A DNA stretch of 47,942 bases. Source: Bolinopsis microptera. Lineage: Eukaryota; Ctenophora; Tentaculata; Lobata; Bolinopsidae. Within the stretch, counting starts at the first letter, position 1, and each line of letters starts with the position of its first letter. Where the stretch lies: the NCBI RefSeq assembly GCF_026151205.1, contig NC_087073.1, positions 11,386,636 to 11,434,577 on the forward strand, in the 5' to 3' direction. This document shows, in pieces, positions 31,501-42,270 of the stretch. The translations under genes and the position numbers were made by a program. The notes beneath the pieces were generated by a model. It did not search any database. It had not been told where the DNA came from and worked only from the letters and a program-made list of their open reading frames with translations.

Positions 31501-34387
31501 ACTATGTATTCAGATGGTCCTGACAATGTACGCTCGTCTCGTCGAGGGGAGTGGCCTTGTTGAGTGCTTGAACAATGCTAACATGACCCAGACTGGAGCT
31601 GGAACTGCTTTGATCTCAGTGTCGAACAATGTATCCCGATCAAAGTATATTCTCCAGGTAATAACAAATTATTGAATGAGGGGTAATTATATTTGGCGAT
31701 ATGCTTGATTTAATTTTGCATCAACGGTGCATGATATCTGATTCAAACTAAAGCCTGAAGTGCATGACATAAATAAAACTTTGTTAATTCCATTTCAAAA
31801 TTTGCAGCCTCATCTTAGACAAAGGTCATCTTCTCAAAGATCCGTAGGGCGTAGACCTAGGAAAGATCTGTAGTCTGTACATGTATCTCTAACATATTGT
31901 TAATATGTACAATATGTACAATATGTACATCTTAAGCATGGGCACCCTAATCGTGTTTTTAAGCATTTCCAGAGAAAGTGTGTTTATATCAAAAAATTTG
32001 ATTCGTTATTTTTATATTAGAGTGTTTTATTTCAAAAATTCTATCATCAGGTTGTGACTGTCTCGCTTTACAAGGCTAAGATTGCTGCACATGAATGCAA
32101 TCATGGAAGAGACTGGGACGAGTGGGAAAAATCTAGCCTCATAAATTCAGACATGTTCCACTATTGGAATATGATCTTGGACTTGGGGATATTATACCTT
32201 CTTCTCGAGAGAGCATCGAGAGAACGCGATTTCGCCTTGTATTGTTCAGTGCTAGAAAGTATTCTACCCTACGCTTTCATGCTGGATAGAATAAACTATG
32301 AACGATGGTTGGCTGTGCATGTAGATGATCTTCAGCAGCTACAGTCAACAAACCCATCTCTGTATTCAGAGTTCCTTAAAGGACATTTCGCCGTATCGGT
32401 GACAGGAAGACCCTTCTCTTCTATAGCTTGCGATCAAGCTCACGAACAAACAAACAAACTTATCAAATCCTACAAGGCAGCATTAGGTAGTGACATCGGC
32501 TCCATCTGGAATCTAGCGTGTCCAGAGCTGATAAGAGTCGTGGGAGAGTTTGAGGACATTATGGGTATTTCACGTGAGGACGACTATGAGCATCGTCATG
32601 ATGACCATACGTCCGTCCAAACAGCATTTTTGAGAAACGTAAAATCAGCTTATGAAAGCATCATACGTTCCACAAACCCGTTCAGTGCTGATCATAGCTT
32701 AATTGTCTTCCTCCATAATGGAGAATCCATGAACTCTTGTAAGATCATGACGGAAAATCTCAGATCTTTGGTATCCAAAGGAAAAGAATTATACTTGATA
32801 TTCAAGGAAGAAAGATTAGTGAAATGCACTACAGACTTCACTGATCCCGTTAAAAAACACTCAATGCTCCTCCCTGGAGATAAAGAGAAGCTCCCGCCTA
32901 TAGTAGTAGGACTAACTTCTTATCAGGAATTAGCATTCATTCAGGAAATTAAAGATGTTGTTTCTGATAGGTTTGATGAAGCTGTCGAGGCGTTTGAGGA
33001 TGAGCCATTTAATGTTCCTGGTGCCTTTACTAAACACGGAGAAAGTTTCAATTCTTCGAAGAGCGCCGTACTGAAAAGGATTCACAAAACGTCATCATCT
33101 ACTAAGGAAGCAGCTTTTGCAGTTGATGGTGCACTTATTGTTGACATCAGTTTCGTGGTGATTCTTCTTGGAGCTGCCGGAAAATATGTGAACTTTTACA
33201 GCTTCTGTGAAGCTATCTGGAAATATATATCAAACATTGGACGCAACAATTGTCGTATCGACATTGTGTGCGATAATTATACTGACAAACATTTGCTCAA
33301 AGAAAAAACACGGAGTTCGCGGGGTTCTGGAAGTGATATTAATTTTTCATTACAATCACCGTTCCCCAAGGACTTCGTGAAAGATTTTATGAAAAACATT
33401 AAAAACAAAGAGAAGTTTTATGACTTGTTAATTTCCTTTCTCTATGAGAAATCATTATCATTAAACAGAAAGTATGTTTTCACGAACCGCCGAAAGGTTA
33501 CTTCAAATCATATCTCAGAAATGGAAGATTGTAGTCACCTTGAGGCGGATTCCCGAATCGTACTTCATATTGTTAGTGCGATTCGGGAAGGACTGAAGAG
33601 AGTTGTTGTTAGGAGTAATGACACTGACGTTTTAATCATATTGATTCAGTATTATAATCACTTCTGTGAAGTGGCCAAAACCGACAATTTTAACATCATA
33701 TTGATGTCTGGGAAATCTGCTACTGGCATCCTCTTCATTAACATTAACTTGGCATCCAAGTCGTTTACTCCACATCAGCTACGAGGATTACCCCTACTAT
33801 TTTCAATGTCAGGGTGTGACTATGTGGAGTCATTTTATGACGTTGGACAACTGTCATGGCTCAACATCTATTTAAAAGATGATATCATTCCTCAAGTTTT
33901 TAGTGAGTTAATGGCGGATCCTCTGAAGCTAATAGACAAATTTGAAGAAGTTATGCAATTTGTGTTAACAACCTACAAAGTTAGGAATCCGAGTTTGGGT
34001 TGCTCGGTTGGTAGAGTAGATACCTTCAAATTTAAGACAATCAAGACTCTGCGCCAACTCCCACCATCTAAGGCTGCACTCTACCTGCACATGCGCCGTG
34101 CTCTGTATGTTGCAACGAATGTTTGGGGCCGAGCTCATATCCCTGAACCTCCCCATGTGGATCCTTATCAGTGGGGTTGGGTGAACTCGAACGGTGCCTG
34201 TGTTCCCTTGTGGACAAGCCGCGTGTACGATCTATCTAATAAAACGAGAGACCCTTTTCTTAAACTAAGAAGCCGTTGTTCTTGTGGTCGAAGCGGAACA
34301 TCGCAACCCTCACTTTGTAAAAACTGTTCTTGCAAAAAGTTGAACATGAAGTGTTGGAAGAAATGCGGTTGTTTTGGGGATTGTTGA
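25557..34387 (+). CDS. giant-element protein with FEN/XPG-like nuclease motifs, 1467 aa
   Basis: Exons: 25557-26612, 26827-26949, 27147-27363, 27594-27766, 28728-28927, 31173-31326, 31514-31657, 32051-34387. GT-AG sites and phases agree at all seven junctions (4404 nt, no stops). Visible parts: an N-terminal C-P-I-C with following H-H (about 8-36); a Ser/Glu-rich linker (about 110-165); and in the last exon D-Q-A-H-E-Q-T-N-K (817-825). Acidic motifs follow in FEN1/XPG order: V-D-G (1047-1049), C-D-N-Y (1096-1099), E-A-D-S-R (1187-1191), S-N-D-T-D-V-L (1211-1217) and S-G-C-D-Y (1276-1280). The last 35 residues are a C-x-C-rich tail. From memory, similar proteins without a function are numerous in cnidarian genomes. 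It is the only intact gene of the 17.7-kb element, so a role in excision or integration is inferred. The ATG at 25557 is chosen as the first in frame. Intron 5 holds LINE copy B. An acceptor at 31161 would add 12 nt in frame. Confidence 0.85.
29150..31119 (-). mobile_element. RT-less LINE derivative, copy B, with 13-bp TSD
   Basis: Flanked by identical 13-bp direct repeats CGTTTCAAGAAAC (29137-29149 and 31120-31132). Its 3' end on the minus strand is a (GA)n tract (29150-29164). It encodes a P-W-W segment near 30370, then directly an RNase H-like D-S-Q-A-A-like segment near 30050, then a 123-codon C-terminal frame (29861-29490) with W-L-L-S-G-H-S-P, C-E-H-C and E-T-S-Q-H-F-L-C-E-C. No reverse transcriptase motif is present. 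It occupies intron 5 of the giant-element gene in antisense orientation, and the exons around it stay in phase. Confidence 0.85.
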
Positions 34388-34727
34388 TATGGTTTTAGTT
34401 GTTCATCATGGTTATATCTTCGAAATGATCATATGTATATCATAACTTGATTGTAATTTTGATAATCATTAGTACGACGTTTATAAATAGGATTTATATT
34501 GTTTAGGAATTTACTTAGGAATTGTATTTAGAATTTTAGTTATTTTTTCATCTAGGATTTTATCAAGGATTACTGAATACTGAGTGAAAATGTATTACTG
34601 ACGTAGATCTGTAGTCGGTTACTAAAATACAATGCTAGGCTGGATGAAGGACGTCTGATTCGCCTCTAAAGGGAGTAGAGTTTTGTGATGTGTGCAAAAG
34701 TTTAATGGATCCCAACAAAGTAATGGG
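34388..34727. other. 3' flank of the giant-element gene
   Basis: AT-rich, presumably 3' UTR. The first AATAAA-like signals occur in the adjoining tandem array, where each unit carries one or a close variant. Confidence 0.5.
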
Positions 34728-36502
34728 TATATTTATTATTTATGAATGTTTCAATATGGTTCGTTTCACAATCTCTTGTGTGGGGGCCAAGGATTGTGAA
34801 AATAATATTGTTTTGTAATTAGTTGTCGTTGTTTGGTTATACCATGTTTATTGTATAATATATTTTCTTGACCAATTAAACTTTTTACGCACGTTCTGAC
34901 AATGGGCAAGCAGGACGAGTCCAATATTATTTATTTATGAATGTTTCAAATTGGTTCGTGTCACAATCTCTTGTGTGGGGGCCAAGGATTGTTGAAATAA
35001 TATTGTTTTGTAATTAATTGACGTTGTTTGGTTATACCATGTTTATTGTATAATATATTTTCTTGACCAATTAAACTTTTTACGCACGTTCTGACAATGG
35101 GCAAGCAGGACGAGTCCAATATTATTTATTTATGAATGTTTCAAATTGGTTCGTGTCACAATCTCTTGTGTGGGGGCCAAGGATTGTTGAAATAATATTG
35201 TTTTGTAATTAATTGACGTTGATTGGTTATACCATGTTTATTGTATAATATATTTTCCTGACCAAATAAACTTTTTTACGCATGTTTTGACAATGGACAA
35301 GCAAGACGAGTCCAATATTATTTATTTATGAATGTTTCAAATTGGTTCGTGTCACAATCTCTTGTGTGAGGGCCAAGGATTGTGGAAATAATATTGTTTT
35401 GTAATTAATTGACGTTGATTGGTTATACCATGTTTATTGTATAATATATTTTCCTGACCAAATAAACTTTTTTACGCACGTTTTGACAATGGACAAGCAA
35501 GACGAGTCCAATATTATTTATTTATGAATGTTTCAAATTGGTTCGTGTCACAATCTCTTGTGTGGGGGCCAAGGATTGTGGAAATAATATTGTTTTGTAA
35601 TTAATTGACGTTGATTGGTTATACCATGTTTATTGTATAATATATTTTCCTGACCAAATAAACTTTTTTACGCACGTTTTGACAATGGACAAGCAAGACG
35701 AGTCCAATATTATTTATTTGTGAATGTTTCAAATTGGTTGGTTTCACAATCTCTTGTGTGGGGGCCAAGGATTGTGGAAATAATATTGTTTTGTAATTAA
35801 TTGACGTTGTTTGGTTATACCATGTTTATTGTATAACATATTTTCCTGACCAACTAAACTTTTTTACGCACGTTTTGACAATGGACATTGGACAAGCAAG
35901 ACGAGTCCAATATTATTTATTTATGAATGTTTCAAATTGGTTCGTGTCACAATCTCTTGTGTGAGGGCCAAGGATTGTGGAAATTATATTGTTTTGTAAT
36001 TAATTGACGTTGATTGGTTATACCATGTTTATTGTATAATATATTTTCCTGACCAAATAAACTTTTTTACGCACGTTTTGACAATGGACAAGCAAGACGA
36101 GTCCAATATTATTTATTTGTGAATGTTTCAAATTGGTTCGTTTCACAATCTCTTGTGTGGGGGCCAAGGATTGTGGAAATAATATTGTTTTGTAATTAAT
36201 TGACGTTGATTGGTTATACCATGTTTATTGTATAATATATTTTCCTGGCCAAATAAACTTTTTTACGCATGTTTTGACAATGGACAAGCAAGACGAGTCC
36301 AATATTATTTATTTATGAATGTTTCAAATTGGTTCGTGTCAAAATCTCTTGTGTGAGGGCCAAGGATTGTGGAAATAATATTGTTTTGTAATTAATTGAC
36401 GTTGATTGGTTATACCATGTTTATTGTATAATATATTTTCCTGACCAAATAAACTTTTTTACGCACGTTTTGACAATGGACAAGCAAGACGAGTCCAATA
36501 TC
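34728..36502. repeat. 196-bp tandem array, nine units, inside the giant element
   Basis: The landmark CAAGACGAGTCCAATATT recurs at about 34916, 35111, 35307, 35503, 35699, 35902, 36098, 36294 and 36490. Spacing is 195-196, with one of 203 caused by a 7-base insertion. Each unit has an inverted repeat CACAATC...GATTGTG around TCTTGTGTGGGGGCCAAG, and in most units an AATAAA in GACCAAATAAAC. Units differ at a few positions, and the first two share private variants (GGGCAAGCAGG). It starts 340 bp after the stop codon of the element's gene. No coding frame. Confidence 0.95.
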
Positions 36503-37850
36503 ACGCTATAATTAAATTGAATCAACAATTTAAAATCCATGAGTACCTTGCATTTAAATTTGTTAAAGAGCTTTGACTTTTGAGAAAAATTACAAATTTT
36601 GTAATTGTTCATTAGCAGAGATGACGTTTAAAAACGCTCAACGGCAGCCTTTTGTTATTAAATTCTTATAATTCAAGTTAACAGTTTGTTTTATTTTACA
36701 ACGTGTTCGAGTGGCATGCAAGAGCTATTAAACATTTTAGATAGATGAATTATTGCGATTAAGAATCGTTTCTTTTAAAAACCGAAGCATCTCTGCTTAA
36801 GAGAAATAAATTATGGCTCGATGTTTGTCACAATACATTTCTGTTTTATTTTCTCTATCATTGAACTACTAAATGTCACCCCAAAAGTATTTAAAGGATA
36901 ATTTTTACATACACAAAAATCATACTAAATATTTTTTTGCTTATCTGCATACTGCGTTATAATATTATTAGCAGCTAAATGTGTTTGTCTCAGAATAGAA
37001 AAATGGCTACTACTCTAAAGAAAATGGGGCATTTGCTGACATGTAAGGTCAGTATTGTGCGAAGCATATTTTATACCAGATTATGTTGATTGATGCTGGT
37101 TGTTCTTTTAATAAAATATTACTGTCCTATTAGAAGGACCACAGGGGGTTTAATTAATGCAATAACAATTTAAAATGCATAACTTTCCTTCTCACCAAAC
37201 GTGAAACGAAGGCAAATCTCATGTGAAATATTTTCAGGATTGTACTGATTCGGTGACCAGATGTCAGGGTAGGATTGAGTTGACAAAGCTCAAGATGAAA
37301 AGGTTATTCAATATCAGATAATAGTGATTTGTTACATTTACCAAGAAGCTAATTATTTTGGAAATATACTGTGTAATAATGGTTAGTAAGTTCTAAAAAC
37401 AGTGAACTAAAGTGGACGCCATCCTTTGAAAAAATGTAAATTTGTTGCCTTCCTAATCTCGCTTTAAACGGTGCGCTAGAAGGTCATTTGATGCGCTAGA
37501 AGGTCATTTGATCTGGACGGCACAAACCACTGTTTTTGTCTATGCCCCCTTAAGGGGGGGCATACACCAAAACAGCGGTGTTAGGCCCAACAAATTGGGC
37601 CTAATTTGGACCAAATATGGGTGTGGCTGCCCCGCGGGTATCGTTTGGGGGTTGGGGTCGGGGACCCCCTCAAAAGTTCGGTCACTGGTCCTGGTTTGTT
37701 GCTATCTCGTGATCAAGTTTCACAAAAAATATCCATTGCCCCCCCCCCCCCCCCCTTTAACTCTGTATGATAACAAGAATTTCGTTCCTGGAAAGAATTG
37801 GCTTAAATCTCATAAACTAACGATGAATATTTCAATTCAATTAGGGTACG
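36503..37850. other. right part of the giant element, mostly non-coding
   Basis: AT-rich. Two possible short plus-strand exons are visible: 36991-37045 (acceptor CTCAG, reading M-A-T-T-L-K-K-M-G-H) and 37242-37310 (acceptor TTTTCAG, reading D-C-T-D-S-V-T-R-C-Q). They join in phase 0, but their donors are weak. A 21-bp segment (GCGCTAGAAGGTCATTTGA) is tandemly doubled at about 37479-37519. About 37520-37770 is a G/C-run-rich repeat remnant with an incidental 116-codon frame. Confidence 0.4.
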
Positions 37851-37909
37851 AAGATTAAAAAGCACAAGGTCAACTCCAATACTTGTAAGAACTGGAGAAT
37901 AAAGTACCA

Positions 37910-38079
37910 CACCGTACTCGAAACCTAAACGAGATATTATTGATCTTATTGATGAGGAGGAAACGATAAAAGAACTGCAAGAGCTTTTAGATAGCTCTCC
38001 AACAAAAAGTGCAGCCAGCACAGACAGTTTAGAATATGCTGAAATTATTCATAAGAATTTTTTTGCCTCATCGCCCTAA
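37910..38079 (+). pseudogene. acidic coding remnant in the giant element
   Basis: The frame reading P-Y-S-K-P-K-R-D-I-I-D-L-I-D-E-E-E, then E-L-Q-E-L-L-D-S-S-P-T-K-S, and ending S-S-P-stop looks protein-like by its composition and codon pattern. It is closed upstream by a stop at about 37903. A Lys-rich open segment in another frame (K-I-K-K-H-K, from about 37854) precedes it, as if a frameshift separates the two. It could be the last exon of a second element gene or a decayed fragment. Function unknown. Confidence 0.35.
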
Positions 38080-39592
38080 ACGATAACCATTAACCATACA
38101 TATTAATATCTCCAAAATCATTATCTAGGACGTTTTATTCGCATTTGGATGTAACTTTTCCACACTCAATAAATCTGTCGGAAGTCCGAATTTATCTTAT
38201 TGCAATCTCTTGCACTATATATCAGTTATCTGTGCACTTATCGGCACAGGGCCGTTATATTATATGTATTAAGCGGTCTCGCTATATTCTGTACTTGCCG
38301 ACCTTTTGTTTATTTAAGGCACAGTCATATTATAAGAGTGAGTTTCCGGGAGCACACGACAGTATATAAAACAGCAGACGACATGGCGCCAATTTGGGAA
38401 GTACCAACTCCATTTTAACGGATCATACATCTTGCATGATTATACAATATACATCTTATGTACAATGTACATTGTACATCTTAAACGTCGTTATTGGCTT
38501 TTTAGATTTGGTCCATTACATGACGGATAATAATTGTACGTCATGTTCCCAGTTATGATAATCCAAGATAACTGCACTGTACTGGTAAATATATAGGGAA
38601 TAAATGTCCTTCTTCCTGAACATTTTAAAAGCTTGCCCAAACCGAGGTTATTTATGTAGTTGAAGCGGATACCGCTCGAACTACCGTTATTTAATGCACT
38701 GAACGTATTCTAAATCTTAAATACGTCCTTTGAGGTCGCATTTCACAGGACAAAAAATGCCTACCCATTTAAATATTATAAGTTACTAGAATATTAATAA
38801 TTATCTAACTGAGAAGGAAATCTGCTGTATTTTTGTTATAAATTTATTCGAATCATAGTACACTTGATGAGTGATGGTTTTTCAAATGTTTTTATCTGAT
38901 GATGTGATTAACTTGTTTATGAGAAAGAAATGTTACATAAATGCTAACCAGTTTTGAGTCGTACAAATAAGGAGGACTTAAAGACTGTACATTTCTTACC
39001 GTTGAATAAATGCTTAAATCTTTGGAATGATTTTAAAAGCAGCCGCAACCTTGCAACTATGTTATTCAGCAAGTCTTGTTGTGTGAAACAAATATTATAT
39101 TGACTGCTAGTAAAATAGACATTTTAAATTTTAAATTTTAAACTGTATAAGGATCTCTCGATTCGATTTAGAGTCTGATTTTTTAGCTTGACTAAATGAC
39201 TGTTAATCTATATTTTAATTGAAATAAATTTCGATCAAATGCTCCGTTTATTTTTGTTTTGAAAACACAAAAATAACAGAGAAATACCCTCTTCCATTAG
39301 ACATGTAACTTAACCTTCAGTTTGACATCTGTACTGCTGTTACTCCTACAGCTGATGCTAGGGAGGCGCTTATTACACTTAACGGGTGATACTCGTAGGT
39401 TGTAAACCTACAATTATTACACTGACTAACGTGCGAACATGTGCGTTGCTGGGTAAATCTGATATTGTAACGCGCGAATTAATAATTTGTAGACAAACTA
39501 GCGCGCCGGGAACCATGCGGAATACAGATTGTCTCTTTACGTAATTCAAACTCTGATGACAAAATAAATTGATTGTGACTGTAATAATGGAT
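38080..39592. other. right subterminal region of the giant element
   Basis: Non-coding and AT-rich. A TATATAAAA box at about 38362 stands before an ATGGCGCC that opens only 11 codons. A partial copy of the palindromic TTAA MITE end (CGGGTGATACTCGTAGG) is at about 39381. No gene is supported. Confidence 0.45.
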
Positions 39593-39876
39593 TAAAAATT
39601 ACGGCATACAGCAAATCTTGTGTAAAAAAATTTGATAAACAATATGCTGTAAAAAAAATTCGTCAAAAACTTTAAGAACACGATGCCCCGCCCCATTTTT
39701 TAAATGGTCATTTTTGGAACTTTGACGGGCTATAACTTTCGCTAGGAACAGCTATTTGCCCAAAACTTGGTACCAAACGACTCTACTCAATGAGACCTTT
39801 CCAATGATGTATAATATGTTGGGTTTTGAGACATAAAATGTTCACCCGCAAGTTGATGCTCTTAGTACATACACTA
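39593..39876 (-). repeat. right terminal inverted repeat of the giant element
   Basis: Inverted partner of 22156-22439. The outer edge is CATACACTA followed by the AAC duplication. Confidence 0.93.
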
Positions 39877-39942
39877 AACCGTCGTATCTATTTGGCAAGA
39901 TAAAGAATGGCTAGCATATCTTTATCAAAATATGCGAATTAC

Positions 39943-40341
39943 CTGTTGGGACGCCATTTTCCTCCGTAGCATCCTCCTTGAAAAAGTAACGGATACCCTC
40001 TAGTGTCAATGAATGTATGCTATGTGCTACCATTGGGGCAAACATCTTCGATACTCCGGCCGCATCTAGGATTCTCGGGCATTCTTCAGAGGTTGGACCT
40101 GAAGTGTTATTTATCATTTTTATTGTTCACAGAAGAGAGTTTCTACTTACAGGGAATGGAATGCGTTTTATTTTCGCTCGGTCAGTGAATACTAATAAGG
40201 ATACAATGTCTTACAATATCAAAAGTAGAATTGTATGATATTAACAATTAGGAGTGATAAACATCAAAAGCTTTTATAATGATATGTTTGATTACCTGCT
40301 CCAACAGTTCCGATTATAAATACAAGGGCTACAAACATCAT
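39943..40341 (-). CDS. secreted protein copy 2, exons 1-2
   Basis: Exon 1 (40341-40296) encodes the signal peptide M-M-F-V-A-L-V-F-I-I-G-T-V-G-A. Exon 2 (40098-39943) has the same length (156 nt) and splice sites as copy 1 and reads S-E-E-C-P-R-I-L-D-A-A-G and Y-F-F-K-E-D-A-T. The following intron (39942-22057, minus strand) is 17.9 kb long because it contains the giant transposon. Exons 3-6 are at 22056-21018. Confidence 0.7.
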
Positions 40342-41143
40342 CTTGTTCTGGTATGGTGTTAAACGGTCAAAACTTTGTTGTTTGGGAAGATTTAAAAATA
40401 CAAATTTATTCCTACTCAGTAAAACCCCAGAATACCGTGCTCTGTGGAGGAAGTGCACTGTCATTTTGTGGATGAATTGTTCGGAAAAAGGTTAAATTTA
40501 TAAATTTGAGACCCGACATTCCGAGGCAACAGGATTTCGGAAATTTATTGTATGAAACGGTGGCTACAAGATACATATATATACAAGAAAAACAGATATT
40601 ATATAAAAGCCTACGAGAACATGAAAAAATAGCATGATTTATGAAAATTTGAGCAAAAAATAGGTCAAAACATGACGGTAAAGTTGTCCTATTATGACTC
40701 TGAAAAGAGTCAAGAGATTTAGTTAAACTCCTCAACTGTGAGCAATGGTGTTAAAAGGGCTTGCTGAAAATGAAAACGCTTTGCTCACAACGCGACAGTA
40801 TCCTTCAAATCAGGGAAACGAGCACATTGTAATTAATGTTTCATAATTCGATTAATTAAATGAGATGATAAAATTATCCGTGGATATTATTACGTTCCTC
40901 AGCGAAAAATAAGTTCGGGAGAGATTTTACTACCTTAAGGTTAATAAATTTGGTTACAAAAAGTTTGGTCATTCATCTGGATCCCGGTGGCACTGTCGAG
41001 GTTCTCTCGTGGCACTGTCGTGGCACTGTCGTGGCACTGTCGTGGCATTATGGCCCCGCGGTAACGGTATCCTAGTATTATGAAAAACTTGAGGTTCCAT
41101 TTTTTATGTTGTTTACAGCTCTCTTGAACAACACAGGCAGTTA
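40342..41143. other. 5' flank of secreted-protein copy 2
   Basis: Matches copy 1 at 14364-15060. A short degenerate GTGGCACTGTC repeat lies at about 40988-41050. About 41055-41085 is inverted relative to copy 1. No gene. Confidence 0.5.
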
Positions 41144-41429
41144 CATACATGTTACATGGCGAGATCTCCATCCAAAAGGATTAGTCTGCGTCGACTGCGT
41201 CATTACTTTGTATTATACAACTTCGGCGGGTAACATTTCTCCATCCCTTTCGGTCTGCAGCTAATATATATATATAATCTTCTCATACAATCATTCGTAA
41301 GTCCATTACGATCCAATCTCTGCTCGGCATCCTCAATAAATACATCATTTAAGCTCTTCCTAGGCCTGCCTCTTGATCTCTTCCCATGCTTGGGTTTCCA
41401 TTCAAGTAAATAGTTGGGTAACCGATCTT
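41144..41429 (-). mobile_element. 5'-truncated LINE fragment, 286 bp
   Basis: Flanked by 10-bp direct repeats CAGGCAGTTA (41134-41143 and 41430-41439). Copy 1 has a single site near 16060 (CATGCAGTTA). The minus strand reads G-K-R-S-R-G-R-P-R-K-S-L-N-D-V-F-I-E-D, typical of LINE C-termini. Inserted after the duplication. Confidence 0.85.
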
Positions 41430-41439
41430 CAGGCAGTTA

Positions 41440-42270
41440 GGCGAGATATTTGCTAAATAGTAGTAAATGTAATTAGGCAGAAATTATGTGACTGCTATTC
41501 TCTCTAATTTTACGTTCATTTTGTTGACTTGGTTCCTAAATACTTCCATAAGTCTTGACTCTTGCAGATGATTACCAATTCTTGGCAATAGAACAATACT
41601 GTTACTCCTGATTAAGACTGCAATTTGGTAATTGTGCCAGGTGCTGTTCGGCTAAAACGGTGGTTTAGTCGACGACATCTTATCATTTGTGATTAATAAT
41701 CGGAGCCTAATTGATTTAATCTTTAATATGAGCACCAATCGCTGCTCACTTTACCGTCCTTCCGAGCACCTTTTCCATCGAATAGGGGTGAAATGAGTTC
41801 CGTACAAATTAACCCTCTACCTACTTCCGACTTCTTTAATTAAGAAATCTAAGAAATAGGACGATAAAGGCTAAATAAAGCACATATTATCACAGCAACA
41901 TTGATAAGATTTAAGTTCAAATTTGTTAATTATTTTAGGCCAATTGCCAAACCACCTTAGTATGCCCAAAACCCAGATTTGAGGTGCTCTACTGAGTTAT
42001 GAGCTAAAAACCATATGCCCATATTTACGCACCAAATTTAGTAGTCTTTTGGCCTTAGTTTCCACATTTCTATAAATATTAAGCTATATATCTCAGAAAA
42101 TCTATAGTTTAGGCTTACCTTTCATATAAATCAAATGATTTTTCGGTGAATTCTCAGTACGGATAAAAGTTGTAATTCATGGGTTTCTATGAAATTATAA
42201 TAATCCTGCCCTAAAATAAAGTTGTAATATAACTATATTATTGCAACTACTCACAGTTATATTTTGTCAG
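41440..42270. other. intron-derived flank of the M1 pseudogene
   Basis: The first 250 bases and the last 100 match copy 1. The middle (about 41720-42140) replaces a different copy-1 segment (about 16465-16620). No gene. Confidence 0.45.

Larger units (their letters stand above)
22156..39876. mobile_element. giant TIR DNA transposon, 17.7 kb, unassigned superfamily
   Basis: The two ends are inverted repeats of about 284 bp with about ten mismatches by eye, starting TAGTGTATGTACTAAGAGC. A 3-bp direct duplication AAC flanks them (22153-22155 and 39877-39879). The duplicate copy 1 retains the uninterrupted target as GGCCACAACCGTCG near 13784-13797, which proves insertion as one unit. It carries one intact eight-exon gene (25557-34387), a 196-bp tandem array, two LINE derivatives and a small coding remnant near 37910. 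No DNA polymerase B, integrase, capsid or packaging ATPase is visible, so it is not a Polinton/Maverick despite the similar size. Ends and duplication do not match hAT, piggyBac or mariner, and they differ from the 5'-CACTA ends of EnSpm elements. It lies in the intron between exons 2 and 3 of the second secreted-protein gene. Confidence 0.9.

Noticed and set aside
34728-36502. CRISPR array
   Set aside because: Units are contiguous 196-bp repeats without unique spacers, in an animal genome.
37508-37858. 116-codon plus-strand frame
   Set aside because: It crosses G and C homopolymer runs of a repeat remnant, with no protein-like pattern.
22156-39876. Polinton/Maverick assignment of the giant element
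   Set aside because: Size and long TIRs fit, but there is no 6-bp duplication and no polymerase B, integrase, protease, ATPase or capsid coding sequence.
22156-39876. CACTA/EnSpm assignment of the giant element
   Set aside because: The 3-bp duplication fits, but the element begins TAGTG and ends CACTA. The EnSpm convention is the opposite orientation, and no EnSpm-type transposase was recognised.
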